A DNA stretch of 64,000 bases from Megamerina dolium (Eukaryota; Arthropoda; Insecta; Diptera; Megamerinidae), in NCBI GenBank assembly GCA_963854835.1, contig OY978525.1:8543540-8607539 (forward strand), given 5' to 3'. Of the stretch, positions 21,836 through 33,000 are shown piece after piece. The translations under genes were made by a program, and so were the position numbers. The notes beneath the pieces were generated by a model that saw nothing but the letters and a program-made list of their open reading frames with translations, made no database searches and was not told the origin of the DNA. The first letter of the stretch is position 1; each line of letters opens with the position of its first letter.

Positions 21836-23370
21836 AAAAGAGAGCGATCGAGTTGAAAATTGATATATACGATTATTTTGATCAATAAATGAATGACTTA
21901 GTAAATAGGCGTAATCCGATGAAAAATAGGCACACATCCCATACAAAAGTATGATTTATAATGAAGTTTTTTACACTTTTCGGAAGAAAATATAAAGTTA
22001 TCAAGCTGAAACTCAACACATATGCATATATTTATTAATTAAACGATTTATCTAAAGAATAAATGCCATTGGATGAAATCCATGACTACCTTTCATACAA
22101 AAGTTGGTTTTCGCATGTATGTTTTCACGTTTTTAGTATGAAAATATAAAGTTATGGAATCGAAACTCGGTACAAACAATTATTTTCATCAACAAAGAGA
22201 CAAGCTTAAAAATGGATGCAATCAAATTAAAACCACGACTACCTCCCATACAAAAGTATGATTTAAAATCAAGTTTTTTACACTTTTCGCAAGAAAATAT
22301 AAAGTTATCAAGCTGAAACTCAACACATATGCATATATTTATTAATTAAACGATTTATCTAAAGAATAAATGCCATTGGATGAAATCCATGGCTATCTTC
22401 CATACAAAAGTTGGTTTTCGCATGTATGTTTTTACGTTTTTAGTGTGAAAATATAAAGTTATGGAGTCAAAATTTAGCAACATATGAATATTTTCATCAA
22501 CGAAGAGACAAGCCTAAAAATGGATGCAATCGAATTAAAACTACGGCTACCTCCCATATAAAAGTATGATTTAAAATGAAGTTTTTTACACTTTTTGCAA
22601 GAAAATATAAAGTTATCAAGCTGAAACTCAACACATGTGCATATAATTACTAATTACAAAACAATCTAAAGAATAATTGCCATTAGATGAAATCCACGAC
22701 TACCATACCATACAAAAGTTTGTTTTCGCATGTATGTTTTCACGTTTTTAGTATGAAAATACAAATTTATGGAGGCGAAATTTAGCAAAATATGAAAATT
22801 TTTATCAACGAAGAGATAAGCCTAAAAATAGATGCAATCGAATTAAAACCACGATTACCACCCATACAAAAGTATGCTTTTGGGTGTATATTTTCATTTA
22901 TTTTCGCAAGAAAATATAAAGTTATAAAGCTGAAATTACGCACATATGCATATATTTACAAACTAATAAACATGTATGAGAGTGAGTGCAATCAGATGAA
23001 AACCACGCCTAGCTTCCATATAAAAGTTTACTTTCAAATATATATTTTCACACTTTTTGCCTAAAAATACAAAGTTACGATGTTCAAATTCATTACACAC
23101 AATTATATTTACCAAAGTGTAGGTAAGTTAGAAAATTAGCATAATCAGATTTAATTCACGCCTACCTCTCATACAAAAGTATGATTTTAAATGTATATTT
23201 TCACACTTTCTGACCGAAAAAATAAAAATATTGTGCTGAAAATTAGCAATTATGCTGATTTTTATCAACGAATGAGTACGTTGAAAAATAGTTGTTATCA
23301 GATGAAAACCACGCCTACCTTCGGTACAAAAATATGTTTTTGTGAAAGTAATAGAGTATCTGGGCAATGT
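21836..23370 (+). repeat. ~154-bp tandem array C with dimeric ~308-bp higher-order repeat
   Basis: 'CCCATACAAAAGTATG'-type cores lie near 21940, 22094, 22247, 22401, 22555, 22709, 22863, 23017, 23170 and 23323, a spacing of 153-154 bp almost without exception. Odd and even units differ from each other, but alternate units are nearly identical. AAGTTATCAAGCTGAAACTC followed by ACACATATGCATATATT occurs at ~21996, 22303 and 22611. CAAAAGTTGGTTTTCGCATG occurs at 22100 and 22406, and a variant occurs at 22713. This gives a homogenised dimer repeated about three times. Frames at 22792-23064 and 23128-23367 are repeat artefacts. Confidence 0.92.
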
Positions 23371-23862
23371 TTCTACCTAAGTTAAACTTTCTAAAATTCT
23401 TTATGTGTTATTACTCTCTCCAATTGAAAGCTCTCTAATTTCAAAGCTTATTGTCGTTTTTCTAACAAATTTACCTCTCTTCTTCAATCAATTCAATCGA
23501 TTAGTGGATTTTTTTACTTGTTCATGGATATTTAGTTCATCATGTAACTAAAACGCAAGTATTACAAGCCATTAAATAATTTGATTGATTCCTCTTGTGT
23601 TGCATTTAAATACATACAATATTCTTCAAACATAGTTAGTTGCCATCTTAGGAGAAGCTTAAGTATTTTTTCGCGTGCCCATTGTAGTCGCATCATTTCA
23701 TATATTTGTTCCTTCTTTTGGTTTCTTTGTTTTTTTTTTTTCTAATATTTTTTCGTTATCTGAACATATTTATTGTATGTAGTTAAGTATGTTTGGGTAT
23801 TTGTTTTTACATAAATACGTCGTATCAGCCAAGTAGGCACATTTCCTTTTGAGTTACATTTA
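23371..23862. other. AT-rich spacer
   Basis: No recognised feature; includes a T-tract at 23731-23740. Confidence 0.5.
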
Positions 23863-24216
23863 CATTCTGTCAAATAAATACCCGGAAACCGGAAATTCTC
23901 ATTTTTAATTTTCCCTCTGAGAATATTTCAAAAAATTGTTTTTCCCAAGTTGGCACAACGATCAGCCACTATTCTGTGAATTTTTATTGCTATGTGTCAT
24001 TTAGTTTGGTTACGGCGTCATTAGGAACAAGTCAACCTTTTGTGTGCGTTGCGATTTTTACTATGGATAAAAATATCGAACAAAGAGTTTGTGTGAAATT
24101 TTTGTGTGTTTCAAACGAAATTTCTTGTGTCAAAACGTTGGAAATGTTGAAAAAAAAACATTTGGTGATTTAACTATGTCGGAAAAAAAATTTCCGGGTA
24201 CTTATTTGACAGAATG
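23863..24216 (+). mobile_element. Mariner element 2: 354-bp internally deleted (MITE-like) copy
   Basis: The inverted termini both start CATTCTGTCAAATAA and continue (A/G)TACCCGGAAA, 25 of 26 matching. They are flanked by TA at 23861-23862 and 24217-24218. A plus-strand frame starts at ATG 24064 and reads MDKNIEQRVCVKF, then SNEISCVKTLEML, the N-terminal helix-turn-helix region of a mariner transposase. It is cut after about 35 residues by a frameshift in an A-run. The other frame continues TFGDLTMSEK before the coding region jumps directly to the right terminus. About 900 bp of catalytic domain are missing. Confidence 0.92.
24064..24190 (+). pseudogene. Mariner transposase N-terminal remnant (element 2)
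   Basis: Only the DNA-binding N-terminus remains (EQRVCVKF, EISCVKTLEMLKK, then in the shifted frame FGDLTMSE). No catalytic Asp is present. If translated, the product would be a short peptide with at most part of the TIR-binding domain. It is closely related in type to element 1 (KMEQSVCIKF), although the termini differ. Confidence 0.85.
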
Positions 24217-24218
24217 TA

Positions 24219-25888
24219 TATGCATACAAATCATATTGTTTTCTTTAGCTTTATTTGAATTATTGATACATTAATCTAATCTGGTTATAAATTTGTTTAC
24301 CATTTCATAAATTCAGCGAATAATATGCTTTTGTATATTTTGTTGTTTTCATATAATGCTAATGGTGTGCATATTATTTTACTTTCTCAAATATTTTTTT
24401 TTTATGGCATAATCAAGTTATTTTCTTCTTTTTCAGTCAAAATTAACAACATGTGGCTACAAATGTACCTACGTACATACATATGTATTTCGAATGCTCA
24501 TTAGAATTTAAATTGAATTTTATATTACTTCAATAATTTCGATTAATATGATATTTTATAATAAATGGAATTACTTGTTGTTATCGTACCAGCAAGTAGC
24601 TAACGATGGAAAAAAATTATATGTAAGCGTGAGCTAATATTATGGCTTACTTGCTAATTAATCGATAATACACGTTTACCATAATCACCAGACGTAGACG
24701 TATAAAACTTCCGAGAAATAATAAATTATTCTATGCACTCAATCTCACCACATTGAAATTAACCAAAAAAATTATTGTAGATATTAAAAAAAAAAAAAAA
24801 TATTTTATTTGATATATTTTCTATGATTAAAAATGCCATGATGATTTTATTTATTTCTCAGATGTCATTGATCCATGGATACAAATTTCGCTAGTAGTAC
24901 TCAGTCTTCAGTAATTATTACTTTGTTGTTGTTGTTGTTGTTCAATTAAAGCCCTTCAAAATTATGGAATCTTTCGAGTCTTGAAATGCCACCTTTTATG
25001 GGACTTGTTACAGAGGTCTTTGGAACGTTTGTCATATCGAATTTGTATATTCGAAAGACAGGCGGTCACAAACTCTCTGAAATAATTCTGTTGAGTTAAA
25101 TTGGCTATGCTTGCGGTTGGAAATCTAGACTTATAGACTAACTAACAGAGCTACAGCACTTACCGTAACACAAATATTATTTTCTTCATAACCCTTGAAA
25201 TGTCTTCTTGATTATTTAAAACTAACGCAAGAAGGTTTGATGGGAAATGAATCAAAAAAATTAAAATGCCCCTTCAACCAATACTATAGCAAGAACCCGA
25301 AGAGATTAATATGACAAAGTCCAGTTCAACTAAGAAAAAATAAAACAGGGTCAGAGTATACCCTTTACTCTAAAAAATGTAGACACTTTAAGATAATAAT
25401 ACAAACTGGACAATCCATGCAAAGGTCAACCGGATGAAGATAAATAAATAATTCGTAAAACTGCTTCAAGATATTCAAGAGCACACCAGAAGTCAAAGAA
25501 AACAGAGTCAGTTGAATAAAAAATCATAAAATTAAAAGCAAATGGTCAAGGTAATTTCGTAATATACCTGTGAAGAAAAGGTCTATCGTGCAAAATAGAG
25601 GAACGTAAGCAAAAAACAGCCATAGGTCCATGAAAGTAGGCCTCTGCTTCTTATTGGAGTGTATATCCATCCGAGCGTTTCATGGCTCTATGATGTTTAA
25701 ACTGTTTGATGTTATAAAATACATATTGCTGATGGTCGCCGTAGACTAATCAGATCTGTATGGTAGTTTTGGTATCAACGAACTGAACCTTTATTGGACT
25801 AGTAGATGTAAAGTAGAAATAAAGAAGGGAATTTAGAGCTTGAGTCAGAATACGAATGGTATTGCTGGAAATATTGAGAATGAGGAAC
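24219..25888. other. AT-rich stretch, no recognised feature
   Basis: Contains a short (TTG)n run at 24924-24941 and a poly-A run at 24789-24801. A moderately GC-richer part at 24950-25740 looks like decayed transposon sequence, but I could not place it in a family. Confidence 0.45.
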
Positions 25889-26799
25889 TGAGAGAGAGAG
25901 AGAGAGAGAGAGAGATAAAGAAAAAGGGAGGTTGACAAAGAGAAAGAGAAAGATAGTAAATAAGAAAGAGTGAGAGAGAAAGCGAAGCAGAGAGTCACTA
26001 AGAGATAGACAGAGAGGGAGAAGGAGAAAGCGACCAAGAGAATACAGGAGTGAGAGAAAGAGGGTGAGTGAGACACAGAGGAATATATTAAGGAAGAGAG
26101 AGAGGGAGAGAAAGAGAGTCAAAGAGAAAGAGAGATAGAAAGTCATATGGAGAAAGGTAAAGAAAAGAAGAGGTGGGGAGAGAGAAAGAGAGTAAATAAT
26201 AGAGAGTGAGGGAGAAATCGAAGCAGAGAGTGACTAAGAGATAGACAGGGAGGGAGAGAGGGAGAAAGCGAGCGAAAGAAGGAAGGAGTGAGGGATAGAG
26301 AGTGAGGGAGACACAGAAAAAGGGATTAAGGAAGAGAAGAAGCGAGAGCGATAGAAAAAAAAAGAGGGAAAGAATGAAAAGTGTGAACTAGAAAGAGAAA
26401 GAGCAATAGAGATAGTGAGGGAAGGCAAGACTGAGAGAAGATCAAGAGAGAGCGATAGCGAGAGATAGAAAAGAAGAGTAGAGAGAGTGAGAGAGAGGGA
26501 TAAATAGATTGATATAGAAAGAGTGAAAGAAATAGAGTGTGAGAGGGGTATAAATAGGAAGAAGGAAAATGAGTGAATAAGAGAGATAGAGAAAGTGAGT
26601 TATAGAGAGATAGAAAGATGTAGTGAAGGCAGTGTAAGAAGGGATGTATGTGGGAGAATTGAGTGAAAGTGAAAAATATAGAGAGAAAAAGTGAGTGAGA
26701 GAGTGAGAAATGGGAGAGAGAGAGGGTGAGGAAGAAAGAGAGAGAGAGAGAGAGCATGAGAGCGAGAAAGAGAGAACGGTAGAAAGAGAAAGAGAACGA
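25889..26799. repeat. 911-bp GA-rich purine tract (imperfect GAGA microsatellite)
   Basis: The plus strand is almost entirely purine, built of GAGA and GAAAGAGAG words, with a pure (GA)n run at 25889-25915 and another near 26733-26753. Two segments about 236 bp apart (25976-26105 and 26212-26340) share the same sequence of interruptions (GAAGCAGAGAGT, ACTAAGAGATAGACAG, GACACAGA, TTAAGGAAGAGA). The tract therefore grew partly by segment duplication. Minus-strand frames of 64-158 residues here are Ser/Leu/Phe repeats with no coding meaning. Confidence 0.93.
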
Positions 26800-28040
26800 C
26801 ATCTGCCGGTTTTTGAGTTACCTTGTAACTTTGAGCTTTGTATAGTATAATTTATAGCATTTCGAATTATTTTTCCCAAAAAAAAAAATTTACATTAAAA
26901 TGGCATAAATATACCTGAATCTATACTACATTTATAAGCCTATACCTACTATTATAGTATTTATTTATTTATTTGTTTACTTTATTTATGTACTGTATTT
27001 ATTTACTTTATTTATGTACTTTATTTATTTACTTTTTTTTTAGTTATTCTCTTTTTCATATTATTATACTTTCCTGACACATTGTATTCTAAACAAATAT
27101 CAATGGCTCATGGCTTATGGCTTTATGAAAATAATATTGCCCAATTTCAATTCAATTATGACAAGGTGCTCTCAACATATAGCTAGCTATATTAGAAGAA
27201 GAAGAAGAAGAAGAAGAAGAAGAAGAAGAAGAAAAATAAGAAGCATTGTTACAAAGTTATAGACATTTACATATACTTGTATACTCTAATAGAGTTTGTT
27301 TTCTATTGCTTTCATTTTTTTTTTCGCATTGTGCGAAAGAAGCGATGTGCTAAAGTTCATTTCACTTTAGAAGTTTATGAATTTCTTAGGGTGTCTAAAG
27401 TATTTGCCATCATCATCATCTACTGTCACCATTATTTTCTCTTAGTGCTATTTAAGATTACATATACTCACCTTCCTGTGTGTATGTATGATACATATGT
27501 ATGTGGATACATATGTTCGAATATTTATAATATTAAGAACAAATTGTTTGTGCTATCATGACATAGCAAACCCATTTCGTGATTGTGGTTATATGTAATA
27601 ACACACAAAAAAAAAATAAAAAAAATTCAATCAGCCAAAAACCAAAAAGAAAAACTTATTGGTGGTTCAAAATGCAATATAGTCCCACGCAGATATGAAA
27701 CCAATTCGATTGTGAGTGTCACTATAGAAAATTGTTTAAAAATGAGTCAAATCGAATAAAAGGTTGAAGGAGTAAATCGTAAAAAAAAATAAAAAAATAA
27801 TAATTTATTCAATTTAAAATCCTCAAACGATATATATACATTGAAGTGGTTCTTCACGATCGACTGTAGTCTTAGCTATAGCACATCTATCCCAATTTTG
27901 TTGGTGTGTGTGTGTGCATTGTGTCTACTGTGTCTACTACGTTTAAGTATATTTTTTCCAATATGATAAAGGTATTTTTTTGCTATTGTCGAAATGCAAA
28001 AATTTGATCCAGCAAACACACGTAGAAATTAAGTATATTT
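26800..28040. other. AT-rich stretch with simple repeats
   Basis: Holds (TTTA)n-like sequence (26963-27035) and an (AGA)n microsatellite at 27194-27235. No gene was recognised. Confidence 0.55.
27194..27235. repeat. (AGA)n microsatellite
   Basis: An uninterrupted AGA trinucleotide run of about 13 units. Confidence 0.95.
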
Positions 28041-28056
28041 CTTCATCATGCTGTTC

Positions 28057-28057
<1 letters not shown>

Positions 28058-28088
<31 letters not shown>

Positions 28089-28089
28089 T
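28058..28089. repeat. (TAA)n microsatellite
   Basis: An uninterrupted TAA run of about 10 units. Confidence 0.95.
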
Positions 28090-28404
28090 TTCAAATCGTA
28101 CAAAAAAAAAAAATAATAATATTTATCTAAGCATGAAACAATATTGTATGGACCACCTACTATATCTGTGTAAGCATTCATGGGTATGGTATGCTCCTTC
28201 CTGGAAAACAAAAATTGTGCTACGTAATATTAACATGATAGCAATATTTTTGGGCAATATAGTAGCAATTTCTTATATTTGTTTGTACTATATGGACATA
28301 CATACATACATACGAGCATACGTTTTGTACGAGTAGGTGTTGAAATAAGTGAAATTTAATTGAGCGAAAGTGAGGAATTTTTAATGCGTAGTCATCTTTT
28401 TGCC

Positions 28405-28612
28405 AATGTCACTGTTATTATCATCATAATCATAATTTTCATTATGATCATTATTATCAATATTGTCATAGTAATAATTATCATCATTAGCAGTATCACC
28501 ATTATGATTAACATCATTATTATTATTAACATAATCATTATTACCATCATCATCTGTACCAACATCATTATTATCATCATTACTATCATCATTATCATTA
28601 TCTTTCATATCT
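28405..28612. repeat. Mixed ATT/ATC/ATA trinucleotide tract (~200 bp)
   Basis: The stretch keeps a three-base phase of ATN triplets (ATT, ATC, ATA, ATG and rare variants) for about 200 bp. This produces Ile/Met-rich frames on the plus strand and Asp/Asn-rich frames on the minus strand. It is a diverged trinucleotide microsatellite, not a protein gene. Confidence 0.85.
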
Positions 28613-28949
28613 GTCGGACAATTTCTTAACTCCTTGTGCATTAAGAATATTATACAGTGGTCCAGAAAGATGTTTTGAATTCATATTACAACTCATTTAG
28701 TTCATTTTTAGTACCGGAATATTGAACAAAATTCCAACAGGTGGCATCATAATTACGACGATTACGTTCCTTTGTTTTAAATGGATACGTCAAATAATTT
28801 AACTCTGACGGTCACTGAAAGCAAGCTACCCAAAACTTTCTTTACTAAAATTGATTTTCCACCAGTCCAGTCAATGTACCAGGCTCCGGTTTTTAGGGGA
28901 ATTTAGGGTTTGACTTTTTTTTCGAGAATTAAAAATGGTATACTTATGG
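28613..28949. other. Unassigned spacer
   Basis: No recognised feature. Confidence 0.4.
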
Positions 28950-29268
28950 GTGGGTGCCATAGCTCTGTGGCTAGTGTGTTGGCCTTCTGATCCGTAGGTT
29001 GTGGGATCAATCCCCGAACGGTACTCACCTATCGGTAAGCAAATTGCAGTTCTTTCGGTGGCAAAAATTTGCCATGAGAACGCTTCTAAAAGAGCTCTGT
29101 GACAAAACTAGGTTAAAGGTATGCCACAAGGGTTTTGCCATTCGGAACCGGCTAATATAAGGAGGTCCCTTTTAATACTGTCCAAAAATTTAACACGTAC
29201 AAGAGTAATGGAAGAGTATCTCAACCAAAGGGCCCTTCGGAGCCTATAAATACTACATATTTATTTTA
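28950..29268 (+). mobile_element. tRNA-derived SINE, copy d (type-I 3' end)
   Basis: The tRNA-like head has GGGTGCCATAGCTCTGTGG (A box) and GTGGGATCAATCCCC (B box). A small deletion removes the 'AATATCGAAAAATATTTC' segment. The body has GCTTCTAAAAGAGCTCTGTG and TTTTGCCATTCGGAACCGGC. The 3' end reads AAAGGGCCCTTCGGAGCC and then TATAAATACTACATATTTA. Confidence 0.88.
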
Positions 29269-29514
29269 TTTATTTTTAGTTTTATAGTCAAACCTATAAT
29301 TCACTTTAAATTTGAGTTATTTCAGACAACTGGCAAGTAATATTTAGAAGAGAAAATATATGAAATAATATTCCAGTTATTTTTGAGGAAGAATTCTCTT
29401 ATAGAACCGCTTATGAAGATTAATGCTATGAAATTAAAATCATTCTTTTCAATTGTTTTTTGAACCCAACTAAGCGAATTTTTCTTAATTCCCTTATGTC
29501 TTGTTAAAGCACGC
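29269..29514. other. AT-rich spacer
   Basis: No recognised feature. Confidence 0.4.
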
Positions 29515-30240
29515 TTAGAACTCGTAGAAACGTCGGTGATTGTCAGATTCGCGAGGTGAGGTCATATTGTAGAAAAGCTTCTTCAGAATGGACTGCCTGC
29601 GGGATGAAAGACAAAATACTGGCAGTGAAAGTGGAAAGGAAGACAACCTCGACAAAAGTCATTTGCCGACACTTTCAGACTGGTGGAATGTCTGCCCACT
29701 ATTCGTTGTATAAGTAAAATGATTATTGAGGCTATGTCTCTGTTTCTACAACGGCTTAATGTCGGCGATCGATACTTCTTCTGTTGAACGATGTCTCCAA
29801 AACTTCGTGATGCTTGCGGAAATACTTTCGGGGTAACGAAGGGTGAGCGAAAGTGTTGTGTTTTTGGAATTTACTGAGACTTCTTATAATGATTTTCTGG
29901 ACGCAGGTCTGTCAGTGAAAATATGAATATATTTGACGGAGATTGTATTGCGCTCTATTAAATCGTTCACCTCCGTTATTCTCCCAATTTTGTCCTGAAA
30001 GGCACTACAGTGATTACCAATTCGAAAGCTAAGCATGAATTGAATTGATTTAATTAATTCTGCTTTTTCTATCCGCTCTCTAATTGGATATACCTGGGAT
30101 GCGACAGTAATGAACACCGAAATATCAACTCCGTTTTGAGAGTTCACTTTGTTGTAGATCATGGGGCTGCCGCTCCGATTCATGGTTCGGCCACCACAAT
30201 AGCATTTTTCTGAACGAGAACGATTTGCTCTTCCACCGTA
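29515..30240 (-). pseudogene. RNase H-like remnant of a non-LTR retrotransposon
   Basis: The minus-strand frame 30183-29884 contains SFRIGNHCSAFQ, then an acidic segment ending EVNDLIERN, and YIHIFTDRPASRKSL. This is the arrangement of the RNase H domain of Jockey/I/R1-type elements (..HCSVFQAE..AI..., IFTDSQAAIKAL). RNase H removes the RNA strand of the RNA:DNA hybrid. The conserved Glu of QAE is not seen (QDK). An in-frame stop follows at 29884, and downstream sequence is decayed. RTE-like copy 2 was inserted next to it (30246-30960). Identification rests on two motifs, so confidence is moderate. Confidence 0.5.
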
Positions 30241-30245
30241 AACCT

Positions 30246-30960
30246 ACTTACTTACTTACTTATGTGGCCATAACAACCGAATATCGATTTAGGCCGAATA
30301 TAATATGCTTCGCCAGCCATCTCTGTTCTTCGCTAGCTGGCGCCAATTAGAAATTTCAAGCGCCGTCAGGTTCTCCAGTACATGGTCTTTCCACCGGAGG
30401 TTAGGTCTTCCTCTTCTGCGTCGTCTTCCAGCAGGTTTCGAATATTACACCTTAGCTGGAGCTTGTTCTTTCTTTTGCTCGACATGACCTAACCAGCGCT
30501 GCCGCTGGATTTTGATGCGCTTTACTATGTCAATATCGGCATACAGCTCGTACAGTTCATGGATGTACCTTATTCGGTACTCGCCACCAACGCAAATGGG
30601 TCCGAAGATCTTGCGTAGAACTTTTCTCTCGAAAACTCCAAGCATTCACTCATCCGAGGTGGAAATTGTCCAGGCTTCAGCGCCATATGTTAGGACAGGC
30701 ATGATGAGAGACTTGTAGTATGTAGTTTTCGTTCTTCGAGAGAGAGCTCGACTTCTCAATTGCTTACTTAGCCCAAAGTAGCACCTGTTTGCAAGAGTGA
30801 TCCTTCGCAATATCTCCAGGCTGACGTCATTACTGCTGTTAATGCTGGTTCCAAGATAGACAAAGTCCCTTACTACTTCAAAAGCGTAGTTATCAACAGT
30901 GACGTGCTGTCCAAGACGCCGGGACTCTTTGTTTGTTGGCACTAGATACTGCTAGTTCTG
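30246..30960 (-). mobile_element. 5'-truncated RTE-like element, copy 2
   Basis: The 3' tail reads as four TAAG units on the minus strand (30246-30261). It is preceded by the same short 3' UTR as copy 1 (TATGGCCACATAAG, TCGATATTCGGTTGTTATGG). The flanks GTAAACCT at 30238-30245 and 30961-30968 form an 8-bp target-site duplication. Coding similarity begins at the KTKYLVSTNKE region, so the copy is truncated about halfway through RT. Confidence 0.9.
30310..30945 (-). pseudogene. RT C-terminal remnant (RTE-like copy 2)
   Basis: Reads PTNKESRRLGQHVTVDNYAF, FVYLGTSINSSNDVSLEIL, GAEAWTISTSDE, a stop at 30646-30648, then MLGVFERKVLRKIFGPICVG, YRIRYIHELYELYADIDIVK and RQRWLGHVEQ. A stop after APAKV interrupts the remainder (RRRRGRPNLRWKDHVLENL). 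Unlike copy 1, it stays in one frame across the position equivalent to 1621. The YADD-containing catalytic half is absent. It lies next to an RNase H remnant of another element. Confidence 0.92.
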
Positions 30961-31619
30961 GTAAACCTGCCAGCCATCAAAAATATAAAATTTTTTCAAT
31001 ATAAAAATTTAAAAAAAAAAGTTGACGTTACAGAAGTTCTGTCATTCGAAAATGTCTAAAATTTCATTAAACTGTCATCATTTGAAATTTTTAAGTTCAG
31101 ATGGCGAAGCATGCTAATTTCAATTTTCGACTGGGAGGGTGACATAAAAAGAAGAAGAAGAAGCTGTGCTGTGGTTTATCAAATACGACAGAAATATGAA
31201 CTTTTCGTTAATTTCAATTATGAATTGTAGTGAAATTAAAATTGACAAATTTGATGTCGCTGAGTATCAAATTTGTTAACATTTTTTTTCTCTTTCTAAA
31301 ATTTTTACTTCCAGTATATGCATTGGAGCCACTGTGCATTGTTTTAATATTTTTCGTAGCACATTTTTGGCGCATATCATACTGTCGCTCTTATTAAATG
31401 CGTATTATTAAAATAATAATTTGTCTTCTCCGTTTTTTTTTTTTTTTGTTCGTGTTTATTTTAATTTTACTTCATAGAAGTAATACACAAACATTTAGGC
31501 TGAAAATGGAATGATATACATGGACTGTGAATTCAATTGAATTTTTTATATGTTTTATGCTTAAAATTATTTGCCTTTTTAATAAATATTTCTTAGGTAC
31601 GATTATAATAATATCTTTG

Positions 31620-31625
<6 letters not shown>

Positions 31626-31653
<28 letters not shown>
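31626..31653. repeat. (GT)n microsatellite
   Basis: 14 GT units. Confidence 0.95.
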
Positions 31654-31655
<2 letters not shown>

Positions 31656-32082
31656 TGGGTTTGTATTAATCCGTTCCAATGAAAACGGTGAAAATATTTT
31701 TTTCTATAAAAATAATAATGACCTTCATTACGTATGACTGAATAAGACAAGGTCACTCACTCACTACTTATTTGTATACTATAAGTACATATTGTATTGT
31801 ATTTGAAGGGTTTCTCTCACATCGAAGTGCAAAAAAAAAAATCAAACTTTTGAAAAAAAGTATAATATTGTAGGTACATTTTTAGTCTGGACCCTTAAGT
31901 GTAGTTTACTTTTTCACAATCATTTCAACCACGACACGATACCGATTCGCTTGTGTGAAATGATAAAGAATTTTCATTTGAAGTTTTCATGAACAATGTC
32001 TTAAGCGAAAATTGTTTCTTACAAAATGAAGCTTATTTATGATGTATGATGAAGAATTTTCTTGACGACAATGGTGACTATA

Positions 32083-32119
<37 letters not shown>
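32083..32119. repeat. (GAT)n microsatellite
   Basis: About 12 GAT units. Confidence 0.95.
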
Positions 32120-33000
32120 GTATGGATAGCAGACATTTTTCCACCTAATGGCCATGCTGATTATTTTCACGCAAACATTTTTTGCTTGTTTTTTATACAT
32201 ATTTTTATACCTAGGCGACACATATTGTGACTGAAATGAAATCTTCGCATATATTTTTTTTTTTTTTTTGAAATATACACACGAGTATTTATTAGCAATA
32301 ATTGATATTTTCATATTGAATTGTCATTGTATCTATTTGTTTCTACTAACTACAAATGAATACAAGTGTTTATGTATATCATTAAAGTATCAAATAATAT
32401 TTTTAGATATCAAGAATCAATATAAATGTAGATGATATGACGGTAGTTGATATGACCATATTGCTTAGAGCGAAAAGTTGACTTTTGAAAATGCTCTGTG
32501 ATTTAAGAGCAATCATATTAAAGCTCTTTTAGATTATTTAAATTAAAAATATAGATTGAAAATATCGAAACTTAATTTTCAGATGATAATTCAGATATTC
32601 TGTCTCATGACGATATATGTATTAGGAATTTTTTAATAAAATATGACCGATTTTAGGATTATACATCGGACTAAAAATTATTAGAATGGTCGGATTACCG
32701 AATATTCCTACGCGATTTGGTGTAAAGCTCTGATTTTTTCTAAGAACTAATCGCAAGCACGCCCATCTGCCTAAAATCCAGCTTCTTCTCTCTACCCTAA
32801 CCTCAAAGAGAATCTTATTATTTGAAAATGATTTTAATAAATATAATGCTTTCACATTGAAATTGAATATTAAAGAATATTTTCGCCAAATAATAGAAAA
32901 AATAAAGAATATACACAATCGAAATTAAAATCAGGATCATTTTTCTTACAAAATCTAGATTTTCGAATGCAAATTTTTTGATTTACCACACCTAATATAA

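Larger units (their letters stand above)
30969..33000. other. AT-rich stretch with microsatellites
   Basis: No gene was recognised. Simple repeats are (GT)n at 31626-31653 and (GAT)n at 32083-32119. A 98-residue minus-strand frame (32622-32918) has no recognisable family. Confidence 0.5.

Noticed and set aside
22792..23385. Frames of 64-90 residues in array C
   Set aside because: Same cause: translations of the ~154-bp repeat, without a domain or start context.
24950..25740. Possible Tc1-like transposon remnant
   Set aside because: Composition hints at old coding DNA, but I could not read a convincing motif or find termini.
25750..26879. Minus-strand frames of 64-158 residues rich in Ser, Leu and Phe
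   Set aside because: They are translations of the GA-rich microsatellite tract, in several overlapping frames, with no non-repetitive domain.
28360..28641. Ile/Met-rich and Asp/Asn-rich frames of 68-89 residues
   Set aside because: They are produced by an ATN trinucleotide repeat read in phase on both strands.
32622..32918. 98-residue minus-strand frame
   Set aside because: No recognised motif, AT-rich composition and no supporting context; chance frame is the simplest explanation.
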